From assembly GCF_003024605.1 (NCBI RefSeq), contig NZ_PYJQ01000010.1, positions 62,001 to 126,000 on the forward strand: DNA of 64,000 nucleotides, in the 5' to 3' direction. This stretch comes from Rhizobium sp. JAB6 (GTDB lineage: Bacteria; Pseudomonadota; Alphaproteobacteria; Rhizobiales; Rhizobiaceae). Positions 20,538 to 27,374 of this stretch are shown here, piece by piece. The first letter of the stretch is position 1. Each line of letters begins with the position of its first letter. The translations under genes were made by a program, and so were the position numbers. The notes below the pieces were generated by a model. The model did not search any database and was not told where the DNA came from. It saw only the letters and a program-made list of their open reading frames with translations.

Positions 20538-21725
20538 CTAAAATTTCATCCCCGGCACCGCCAGCGGATTGTCCTCCAGCGCCGCCCTGTCAGGCGTATC
20601 GACACGCGGCTTGCTGAGGAAGGCGTCGAACAGGCCCTTCACGAAATCCTCGGGCAGATCCTTCGTGATGATGACCATGCGCGTGCGCCGGTCCTCGGGA
20701 TCGGGCCAGGCCGGCAGCCGCACCGGCGTATGGAAGATGTTCTGTACGCCATGCAGCACGACGGGACGCTCCGGCCGGTCGGAGACGGCGACGATCGCCT
20801 TCATGCGCAAAAGCTTTTCGCCATGCGCCGAACGAAGGAGATCGATGAACATTTCGAGCGCCATCGGATCGATGGGCTGCGTCTCGACAATGGAGAAGGA
20901 GCGGATCGATCCGTCATGACGCGTGACATCATGAGCGTGCTGATGCCGATGGCCGTGATGGTGCCCATGATGGTGATGATGGCCATGGCCGCCGTGGTCA
21001 TCGTGGTGATCATCGTGGTCATCGTGGTGATGGTGATCGTCGTCCGCCTGAAGCTCGTCCTGCAGCCAGCGGCCGACATCGGCGATCTTGGATGCTGGGT
21101 CGTAGAGGCCGTTGATGAGAATGCTTGCGCGGCCGGCTTCATCGCTATCGGCATTCAGGATTTGCGCGCGCGGATTGAGTGCCCTCAGCCTGCTCTCCAG
21201 CTCAGCCTCCGGCACGGCACCGGCAATCCCCGTCTTCGACACGATCAGCCGGTCGGCAACCGCCACCTGCTTGCGCGCCTCTTCATGATTGTCGAGCGTC
21301 TGCAGCCCGTTGACGGCATCGACGACGGTAATGACGCCATCGAGGTCGAAATTGTTGGCGATGATCGGATTGCCCATGACCGACTGCATGACGGGCGCGG
21401 GATCGGCAAGGCCGGTCGTTTCGATGACGACGCGCTTCAGCGGCCGGATGCGCCCTGTCTGCATCGCGTCCATGAGGTTTGCCAGCGTATCCACCAGCTC
21501 GCCGCGCACCGTGCAGCACAGGCAGCCATCGGAAAGCTCGATGATGGAATCGCCGGAGCTTTCCACCAGCAGATGGTCGATGCCGACATCGCCGAACTCG
21601 TTGATGATGACGGCTGCATCGCGCATCGCCTCATCCTTGAGGATGCGGTTGAGCAGGGTCGATTTACCCGCACCGAGGAAGCCGGTCAGGATGGCAACCG
21701 GCACTCTTTGCTGCGAAACGCTCAT
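20538..21725 (-). CDS. COG0523 (CobW/P47K) GTPase with His-rich metal-binding loop
   Basis: A 395-residue G3E-family GTPase metallochaperone. Walker A GFLGAGKST is at 15-23, the metal motif GCLCC at 67-71 and the GTPase base motif near SKTG (163-166). The CobW C-terminal domain covers about 275-390. A remarkable stretch at about 228-270 is almost only His, Asp and Gly, consistent with zinc or cobalt loading. COG0523 proteins often act in zinc homeostasis; cobalt is also possible, but the cob genes are about 10 kb away. The start was set at ATG 21725 (MSVSQQRVPVAIL). Repeat copy C lies just upstream. Confidence 0.92.
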   Translation of the reverse strand: MSVSQQRVPVAILTGFLGAGKSTLLNRILKDEAMRDAAVIINEFGDVGIDHLLVESSGDSIIELSDGCLCCTVRGELVDTLANLMDAMQTGRIRPLKRVVIETTGLADPAPVMQSVMGNPIIANNFDLDGVITVVDAVNGLQTLDNHEEARKQVAVADRLIVSKTGIAGAVPEAELESRLRALNPRAQILNADSDEAGRASILINGLYDPASKIADVGRWLQDELQADDDHHHHDDHDDHHDDHGGHGHHHHHGHHHGHRHQHAHDVTRHDGSIRSFSIVETQPIDPMALEMFIDLLRSAHGEKLLRMKAIVAVSDRPERPVVLHGVQNIFHTPVRLPAWPDPEDRRTRMVIITKDLPEDFVKGLFDAFLSKPRVDTPDRAALEDNPLAVPGMKF

Positions 21726-21743
21726 GGGTACTATCCGATAATT

Positions 21744-21846
21744 GTAGCAATTCCAGGAAAGTGCGTCGCGGCTTTCCGTCCGGAATTGCATGAAAACAAA
21801 AAGACGGAGCGGTTCGGAGTTTCCGTGAAACGCTGAACCGCTCTAG
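21744..21846. repeat. Dispersed Rhizobium repeat, full copy C
   Basis: About 103 bp from GTAGCAATTCCAGG to CGCTCTAG, with the shared TCCGGAATTGC and AAAACAAAAAGA blocks. It fills almost the whole 117-bp gap between two minus-strand genes; its final CTAG contains the stop codon of the carboxypeptidase gene (21843-21845). Confidence 0.8.
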
Positions 21847-23006
21847 AAAGTGGGACGCGGCATCGGAACCGGCACATTGGCGCCGACGGAAATCGCGACC
21901 TTGCTGTCCTTGATCGCCTTGTCGCCTCGGGCGGTCACATCGTCCTTGTCGCCCTTGGCGGCCGTCGCGATGTCCTGGCCGCCGATCAGGCCGGCATAGA
22001 CGAAATTGGGCTCGTGATCCATTTCGTGGATATAGGGCGACTGGACCTTGGTGCGGCCGAACGGATCGCGGGTTTCGCTGCGCGCCTGCGCGCCCTTGGC
22101 GCTGCAGATATCGGCCGTGACATCGGCGACCTCGCCGGTAACCGGCATATCGGGCCTGAGCGTCGCCAGCGTATCGTTGGTGGACAGCTGATTCTGGAAA
22201 CCCTTTTCGAGGAGATTGGCGGAATCGTCGGCACGCGCCGCCAGGCTGTCGGTTCCGAGGACGACCGAGATCAGCGTGCGGCCGTTGCGGGTCGCCGAGG
22301 CGATCTGGTTGAAGCCGGCCGCGCAGATGAAGCCGGTCTTCATACCGTCGGCGCCCTCGAAGCGTCCGATAAGCATATTGATGTTCGGCACCTGCTTCAC
22401 GCCGTTGGTGAAGCCTTCGAGCGAGAAATAGCCGGCATATTGCGGGAACTCGCGGCGCAGCGAGACGCTGAGAATGGCAAGATCGCGCGCCGTCGTATAT
22501 TGCCCCTTGCCGGGCAGGCCGTTCGGGTTGATGAAATGCGAGTCGCGCATGCCGAGGCGCGCGGCTTCCGCATTCATCCGCGCCACGAAGCCCTGCTGTG
22601 AGCCGCCGACCGTCTCGGCAACGGCCATGGCGAGATCGTTTGCCGATTTGACCAGCATCATCTTCAAGGCATTGTCGAGCGTCATCTTCTGGCCCGGCTT
22701 GAAGTACATCTTCGCCGGCGGCTGTGCGGCAGCAAGCTTCGACATGACCACCGGTGTATCGAGCCGGACCTGACCGGATTGGATTGCCCGGAACGTGACG
22801 TAAGTCGTCATCAGCTTGGTGAGAGAGGCGGGATACCAGCGGCGAAAGGCCTCCTGCTGGTCGAGAACGCGCCCGGTGCCGACATCGACGAGAATATGCG
22901 GATTGGCTCCGGCCGTTTGCGCGGTCGACAGGAAAAGCATGGATGCTGCTGCGGCCATAGGAACGAGCCGCAGGGCGGCATACAAACGATTCTGCTTCGT
23001 CGGCAC
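21843..23006 (-). CDS. D-alanyl-D-alanine carboxypeptidase (PBP5/6 family)
   Basis: A periplasmic serine carboxypeptidase that trims the terminal D-Ala from peptidoglycan stem peptides. The 387-residue protein has a signal peptide to about residue 34 (...STAQTAGANPHILV). Active-site motifs are SLTK (Ser61, Lys64), SAN (121-123) and KTG (223-225). The C-terminal part after about 265 is divergent from PBP5 and ends in a Pro/Val-rich tail without a clear amphipathic anchor. The stop codon is contributed by the end of repeat copy C. Confidence 0.92.
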   Translation of the reverse strand: MPTKQNRLYAALRLVPMAAAASMLFLSTAQTAGANPHILVDVGTGRVLDQQEAFRRWYPASLTKLMTTYVTFRAIQSGQVRLDTPVVMSKLAAAQPPAKMYFKPGQKMTLDNALKMMLVKSANDLAMAVAETVGGSQQGFVARMNAEAARLGMRDSHFINPNGLPGKGQYTTARDLAILSVSLRREFPQYAGYFSLEGFTNGVKQVPNINMLIGRFEGADGMKTGFICAAGFNQIASATRNGRTLISVVLGTDSLAARADDSANLLEKGFQNQLSTNDTLATLRPDMPVTGEVADVTADICSAKGAQARSETRDPFGRTKVQSPYIHEMDHEPNFVYAGLIGGQDIATAAKGDKDDVTARGDKAIKDSKVAISVGANVPVPMPRPTF

Positions 23007-23201
23007 GATCTATCCTTCAGAAGTCCGGAATTTTCTCGAAAGCTTCGTCTATTTAACCTATATGGCTAGGAGAAGGCAAAGGCGATTGACGACTTTATTT
23101 CCCGATGGCACGCAGCAAGGGCCGCAAGAGGCCCGCCCAGGCTGTGCCAAGGACCCGCAGGTTGAACCAGAATCGATATTGAGCAGCAGGAAAATCAGCA
23201 T

Positions 23202-24362
23202 ATGCCGATCTTGAACAGAGCCGCAGAACTTCAAGGCGAAGTGACCGAGTGGCGCCGCCATATCCACGCGCATCCCGAACTCCTCTATGCCGTTGAAAAT
23301 ACGGCCGCCTTCGTGGCCGAGAAACTGCGCGCCTTCGGGGTCGACGAGGTGGTGACCGGCATCGGCCGCACCGGCGTCGTCGGCCTGATCCGCGGCAAGG
23401 GCGAAGGGCGCACGATCGGCCTGCGCGCCGACATGGACGCCCTGCCGCTCACCGAAATCACCGGCAAGCCCTATGCCTCCCAAACTCCAGGCAAGATGCA
23501 TGCCTGCGGCCATGACGGCCACACCGCCATGCTGCTGGGGGCTGCGAAATACCTCGCCGAGAACCGCAATTTCAACGGCAACATCGCCGTCATCTTCCAG
23601 CCGGCGGAAGAAGGCGGCGCCGGCGGCGACGCCATGGTCAAGGACGGCATGATGGAGCGTTTCCACATCGCCGAAGTCTATGGCATGCACAACATGCCCG
23701 GCCTTCCGGTCGGCCACTTCGCCATCCGCAAGGGTGCGATCATGGCCGCGACGGATGAATTCACCGTCTCCATCAAGGGCCTCGGCGGCCATGCCGCCAT
23801 GCCGCACAGGACGATCGATCCGATCGCCATCGGCGCGCAGATCGTCTCCAACCTGCAGCTCATCGCCTCGCGCAGCGCCGATCCGCTGAAATCGGTGGTG
23901 GTTTCCGTCACCAAGTTCAACGCCGGCAATGCGCATAACGTCATCCCGAACGATGCGAGCTTCGGCGGCACGGTGCGCACGCTCGACCCTGAGATTCGCG
24001 ACCTTGCCGAACAGCGCTTCAAGCAGATCGTGACAGGCATCGCGACGAGCCACGGCGCCGAAGTCGAGATCGAATTCCACCGCAACTATCCCGTCACCTT
24101 CAACCATGCCGACGAGACCGATCATGCGATTGCGGTGGCCGAGGAAATTGCGGGCGCCGGCAATGTCATCCCGAATATCGATCCAATGATGGGCGGCGAG
24201 GATTTCTCCTACATGCTCAACGCCCGCCCCGGCGCCTTCATCTTCGTCGGCAACGGCGACAGCGCCGGCCTGCACAACCCGGCCTACGATTTCAACGACG
24301 AAGTCATCGCCCACGGCATTTCCTACTGGGTGCGCCTCGCCGAACAGCGCCTCAACGCCTAA
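23202..24362 (+). CDS. M20-family amidohydrolase (hippurate hydrolase-like)
   Basis: A 386-residue metallopeptidase-fold amidohydrolase (M20D) that removes acyl groups from N-acyl amino acids. Motifs are RRHIHAHPELLYAVENTAAFV, GLRADMDALPL, MHACGHDGHTAMLLGAA with the metal Cys/His pair, QPAEEGGAGGDAM and the C-terminal PMMGGEDFSYML. The dimerisation lid covers about 185-300. It is divergent from the carboxypeptidase gene. The natural substrate (hippurate, N-acetyl amino acid or auxin conjugate) cannot be told. Confidence 0.92.
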   Translation: MPILNRAAELQGEVTEWRRHIHAHPELLYAVENTAAFVAEKLRAFGVDEVVTGIGRTGVVGLIRGKGEGRTIGLRADMDALPLTEITGKPYASQTPGKMHACGHDGHTAMLLGAAKYLAENRNFNGNIAVIFQPAEEGGAGGDAMVKDGMMERFHIAEVYGMHNMPGLPVGHFAIRKGAIMAATDEFTVSIKGLGGHAAMPHRTIDPIAIGAQIVSNLQLIASRSADPLKSVVVSVTKFNAGNAHNVIPNDASFGGTVRTLDPEIRDLAEQRFKQIVTGIATSHGAEVEIEFHRNYPVTFNHADETDHAIAVAEEIAGAGNVIPNIDPMMGGEDFSYMLNARPGAFIFVGNGDSAGLHNPAYDFNDEVIAHGISYWVRLAEQRLNA

Positions 24363-24378
24363 GGCTTCTCACCGATTC

Positions 24379-24407
24379 CCCGCGCAGCCTTCAAAGCCGC
24401 GCGGGGT
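24379..24407 (+). terminator. GC-rich hairpin after the amidohydrolase gene
   Basis: CCCCGCG (24379-24385) can pair with CGCGGGG (24401-24407) around an internal GC-GGC extension. No T-run follows, so it may stop transcription only weakly or protect the 3' end. Confidence 0.4.
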
Positions 24408-24486
24408 GCACGCTCAAGACAGATTGTCCCCACGACGCAAAAAGGCTTGGCTTCGGGCCTCTGCTTTTGTATGGATCATGCCAAGT

Positions 24487-24563
24487 GGTCTCGTAGCTCA
24501 GCAGGATAGAGCATCAGATTCCTAATCTGAGGGTCACGCGTTCGAATCGCGTCGAGATCACCA
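24487..24563 (+). tRNA. tRNA-Arg (anticodon CCU)
   Basis: A 77-nt cloverleaf. The acceptor GGTCTCG pairs with CGAGATC, the discriminator is A and CCA is encoded. The anticodon stem CAGAT/ATCTG surrounds the loop TTCCTAA, with CCT at positions 34-36. The T-arm ACGCG-TTCGAAT-CGCGT is perfect. It reads AGG codons. The region right after it is unlike the flanking housekeeping DNA, consistent with tRNA genes being integration sites. Confidence 0.95.
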
Positions 24564-24629
24564 TTATTTCAGCCTGAATGATGATCGCGTGGTCGAGATT
24601 GAGAGAACATCGGGCTTCAACGCGTACAA

Positions 24630-24755
24630 ATGATTTTGACCCTTATTGAGCCAAGCCTGCTCAATTTGGACGGTTTCGAGCAGGCGCTCATGCGCGGATG
24701 GTCGCCCGATCCTCGACGCCAGCATGATAAGTCGTTCATCGAAGCTGAACGGTAA
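24630..24755 (+). pseudogene. Remnant of a GNAT acetyltransferase N-terminus
   Basis: A frame of 41 codons begins MILTLIEPSLLNL and continues EQALMRGWSPDPRR, which resembles the start of a common rhizobial GNAT-family acetyltransferase (usually a Pro-Ser-Leu motif, then an alternating helix, then GWSPD). It then hits a stop at 24753-24755 and no continuation is obvious, so it is read as a truncated relic. From 24756 to 24960 nothing coding was seen; AAGGAGG at 24907-24913 has no start codon behind it. Confidence 0.4.
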
Positions 24756-24961
24756 CGCTTAGGAGAGATAGATTAGCTTTCCTCGCACGGATAATATCGA
24801 TGACACCATCGGACCGTGGCGTCTTGTGCCGTACCTGCTCAACGTTTTCCGCAGAGCCTTTCTCCACCGCTACCTGTCAAGTTCCTGCCCTCGGCTGGGT
24901 GAATTAAGGAGGATAAAAGGGGATAATCTGATCCATATCTTGCGACTCACGGGCGACTAAT

Positions 24962-24979
24962 ATTGCATTAAAATGCAAT
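24962..24979. promoter_or_regulatory. Perfect 18-bp dyad before the orphan two-gene unit
   Basis: ATTGCATT-AA-AATGCAAT, with 8-bp perfect arms, ends 18 bp upstream of the first orphan start. Its size and place suit an operator for an autoregulated unit or a repressor site. Confidence 0.5.
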
Positions 24980-24997
24980 CTAACAGCTGAGAACAAG

Positions 24998-25309
24998 ATG
25001 GCACTGTTTATAGCGACCTATGACCTCGGCGAAGCGCATTCGCCGCATTCTGCGTTCTTAAAAGCGGCGAAGAGCCTTGGCTGGGAACCCTGGATTAAGG
25101 GGAGTTCTGAGCCCAAATGGAGAAAATTGCCCAATACGACACTTGAAGCGACCTTCTCAGACATCGATGCCGCAGTAACGGCGTTCAAGGCAATCAAGCC
25201 TGCCGCTGAACGTGAGCTCGGGTATTCTATCACGATAGAGAAGTGGATTGTTATCCAATACACCGAGGCGCGTTTTAGATCTGACGAAACACTCACGATA
25301 AAGAAATAG
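24998..25309 (+). CDS. Orphan protein with possible Cas2/SinR-like ferredoxin fold
   Basis: A 103-residue protein not recognised with confidence. It opens MALFIATYDLGE, a hydrophobic strand ending in YDL, followed by a helix (PHSAFLKAAKSLGW), then LPNTTLEATFSDIDAAVTAFKAI and a late strand ITIEKWIVIQYTE. This beta-alpha-beta spacing recalls small ferredoxin-fold families such as SinR-like and Cas2-like proteins, but no catalytic residues can be matched. The start at ATG 24998 has GAGAACAAG before it. It lies 20 bp upstream of the repeat protein gene, with a perfect dyad 18 bp before its own start, so the two genes probably form an operon. Confidence 0.6.
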   Translation: MALFIATYDLGEAHSPHSAFLKAAKSLGWEPWIKGSSEPKWRKLPNTTLEATFSDIDAAVTAFKAIKPAAERELGYSITIEKWIVIQYTEARFRSDETLTIKK

Positions 25310-25329
25310 GCGCCTTGGGGGTAGATGAG

Positions 25330-25542
25330 ATGAAAACTACGAACGAATGCATTCAAATCGCTGCATCCGGCGGCGGTCTCGATTTGACCAAAGCCGGGAA
25401 GTCAACAAATGACTTGATCATGATTGCTGCTGCAGCTGCAGGCAAAGGCGCTCAGATTTGGGTGCCAGGGTCCAAATCCACAAATGACCTTATCCAGATC
25501 GCTGCCGCAGGCAGAGGTTGTGTATTCGTTAAGTTCGATTGA
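25330..25542 (+). CDS. Orphan triple-repeat small protein
   Basis: A 70-residue protein made almost wholly of three imperfect repeats: residues 3-24, 25-49 and 50-70, each of the form [ST]-T-N-[DE]-x-I-x-I-A-A followed by a Gly-rich turn, a short strand and, in the first two, Gly-x-Lys or Gly-Lys. The alternation suggests a helix-turn-strand solenoid unit. The ATG at 25330 has GGGGG upstream; a TTG at 25315 in frame is an alternative start. I know no function for this unit. Co-occurrence with the preceding gene suggests a two-component module. Confidence 0.6.
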   Translation: MKTTNECIQIAASGGGLDLTKAGKSTNDLIMIAAAAAGKGAQIWVPGSKSTNDLIQIAAAGRGCVFVKFD

Positions 25543-25754
25543 AATCACGTTTTACTTGGAAGTCGGCATTGGTCTTCGTCACCAATGCTTGCGCGAACTT
25601 CTCACGCGACGATTTTTAGAACCCGCGGAGCTACGCACAATCGGCAGATTGCCAATAAAGTCGCACAAAAATAGAAATCAAAAGAAATATAGCCCGCAGA
25701 AGACCAAGAAAACTAACAAACACAACGGCAATTTCAATGAAGCGGTCAGATAGT

Positions 25755-26423
25755 ATGTTCGGAATTTCCATTGAAACTGCTAATTCAGTTGCCAATTGGA
25801 CGTATTTGATAGCCGGGGCTTCGGCAGTCGTCTTCACGGCCGTTACCGTTGCAGCGAGCTGGGTGATGTGGCAAACCTCAACGGAGATTTCCAATGCAAA
25901 AGATCGCGAACTAGCGAAATTTCAGTTCGAGGCAAAAGAACGGACAGCTACCCTTGAAAAGCAAGCATCGGAGGCCGACGAGAGATCTGCCCAGCTTAAA
26001 AAATCGTCTGACCAACTGAAATTGGAAGCAGTTGCACTACAGGAGAGGCTAGAAGCCGAAAGGGCGAGTCGCCTCAAGCTTCAAGCAGCCCTTTCGTCAA
26101 GGCATCTTTCACCAGAAGATTCAGACAAACTAGCAACCGCCGTAGCTGGCAAAATACAACAAGTAGTTCTCAGCTTTACAAGCGACGCAGAGTCACTTGC
26201 CTTCGCTCAAGATATTGCGAACGCGCTCTCCCGTGCTGGGGTAAACGTTATTCCTAATCCGTCAGGGATGATAGTACCAAAACCTTATGGTGTAATTGTG
26301 ACAGCGCCCGACCCGTCGCCTCTGACGACTGGCCTAAGATCAGCGGCCGTCGGAATTAAAGTTATGCCCTACCGCGGCGGGGAGCTGTCGATATTAGTGG
26401 GCGAAAAGCCTCCCCCGTTTTAA
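25755..26423 (+). CDS. Membrane-anchored coiled-coil protein of unknown function
   Basis: A 222-residue protein. It opens with MFGISIETAN, then one transmembrane helix (about 15-40), a charged coiled coil (about 48-108; many Lys/Glu/Gln heptads) and a C-terminal globular domain (about 113-222) that ends LSILVGEKPPPF. Similar anchor-coil-domain proteins are scattered in bacterial accessory regions, and the C-terminal part resembles a widespread uncharacterised domain ending in a VGxKP-like motif. ATG 25737 in the same frame is an alternative start. The 212-bp gap from the previous gene argues for separate transcription. Confidence 0.65.
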   Translation: MFGISIETANSVANWTYLIAGASAVVFTAVTVAASWVMWQTSTEISNAKDRELAKFQFEAKERTATLEKQASEADERSAQLKKSSDQLKLEAVALQERLEAERASRLKLQAALSSRHLSPEDSDKLATAVAGKIQQVVLSFTSDAESLAFAQDIANALSRAGVNVIPNPSGMIVPKPYGVIVTAPDPSPLTTGLRSAAVGIKVMPYRGGELSILVGEKPPPF

Positions 26424-26478
26424 ATTTTGCTCCTATTCCTTGTCTGCACATTCTTCACGTCTGATATGGATAGCTCGC

Positions 26479-26784
26479 ATGAAAAAACGGATGTTAGAAC
26501 GTTCCAGAGTACGCCGACCCTTTGGCCGGTGGAAACATGTAAGTGATAGGCATGAGATCTCCATCGGGCTATGGACCCCGAATGGCCTTCCGCATGAACG
26601 GCATGCGTCGCTATCGTTCAACATGGGTGACAAGCTGAGAGCAGAGCATCTGCAGGTTTGCATCCACCCACATGATTTCGTGTCTCTGGCGGCCGCAATG
26701 ATCGCAACGGATCGAGAGGCCACGTTGCAGGCTTTCGCCTCCGCCATTCTTGCATCGACAGTCCCACCAAAATCTGCATCGTAG
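26479..26784 (+). CDS. Orphan hypothetical protein
   Basis: A 101-residue protein beginning MKKRMLERSRVRRPFGRW; the second half (HPHDFVSLAAAMIATDREATLQAFASAIL) looks like a normal amphipathic fold. The opposite-strand frame of 153 codons (26433-26894) has poor composition and was not chosen. The ribosome site is weak. Its family is not recognised. Confidence 0.45.
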   Translation: MKKRMLERSRVRRPFGRWKHVSDRHEISIGLWTPNGLPHERHASLSFNMGDKLRAEHLQVCIHPHDFVSLAAAMIATDREATLQAFASAILASTVPPKSAS

Positions 26785-26787
26785 AAG

Positions 26788-26910
26788 TCACGACCGTCCG
26801 GTCTCGGGATCGGCAACCAGTAGCACATCATAGATGATCTTCTCGCCCGGATCGGGTATGCCCTCGTAATCCCCATCGGACGCGGGATGAACAAGGATTG
26901 AAGCTCGCGC
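26788..26910 (-). pseudogene. Start-less coding remnant
   Basis: On the minus strand, immediately after the BON stop and in the same frame, about 40 codons read as plausible protein (SDGDYEGIPDPGEKIIYD then VLLVADPETGRS, stop at 26788-26790) but lack any good start codon. It is probably the end of a lost gene at the island boundary. Confidence 0.25.
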
Positions 26911-27177
26911 TTACCCTACCGCGATCCTATTCCTCACCAACCGCACGCCAGGAATGGATTCCGCGACCGCGGTTGCCCGCTTCACCTCCTGATAGGTCGC
27001 GACCGAACCGTGCAGGCGGATTTCCTGGCCTGCCGCGATCACGCTCACATCGGAAGCATCGATTCCGCCGGCGACGGCGAGCGCATTGGCAACGGCGGAT
27101 TCCAGCGCCGAGCGCCTGGCCTGCTCGTTTTCCAGATAGAGCTCCATGCCGTGAAACGTTGCCGCCTTGAAAACCAT
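26911..27177 (-). CDS. BON-domain protein
   Basis: An 88-residue protein that is nearly a bare BON domain (about 24-86: ESAVANALAVAGGIDASDVSVIAAGQEIRLHGSVATYQEVKRATAVAESIPGVRLVRNRIAV). BON domains bind phospholipid or act in osmotic-stress proteins. No signal peptide is evident, unlike OsmY. The start at ATG 27177 is supported by GGAGGGTGGAG just upstream; the frame extends to 27372 but that part is not family-like. It marks the right border of the atypical region and is divergent from dxr. Confidence 0.8.
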   Translation of the reverse strand: MVFKAATFHGMELYLENEQARRSALESAVANALAVAGGIDASDVSVIAAGQEIRLHGSVATYQEVKRATAVAESIPGVRLVRNRIAVG

Positions 27178-27374
27178 TCTCCACCCTCCGCACTCAGGTG
27201 GTCGGAAAACGCAGCAGTTTGCATTTGGTTCAATGGAGATTGGAAAAAATATGACTAATTGCGTGATCGCTTTCTGCGTGTACCACCGGAGGAGCGGTTG
27301 CATGGCTCCGGACTTGCCGCTCCCGGCAATCCCCTGTAGAGCCTTGGGAAGCAGCAGCAAATGCGGATACATGA

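Larger units (their letters stand above)
24564..26910. mobile_element. Candidate small island at tRNA-Arg
   Basis: About 2.3 kb between the tRNA 3' end and the BON gene. It is visibly AT-richer, has long non-coding stretches and holds only orphan genes and gene fragments, while both flanks are ordinary core genes. No integrase, transposase or direct repeat of the tRNA 3' end was found, so mobility is inferred from position and composition alone; it may be a decayed remnant. Confidence 0.4.

Noticed and set aside
26433..26894. Minus-strand frame of 153 codons in the island
   Set aside because: Its composition (many Cys/Arg/Ser in shadow order) is less protein-like than the plus-strand frame 26479-26784.
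24487..27177. Direct repeat of the tRNA 3' end as an attachment site
   Set aside because: Scanning downstream to the BON gene I did not find a second copy of TTCGAATCGCGTCGAGATCA, so no att site is claimed.
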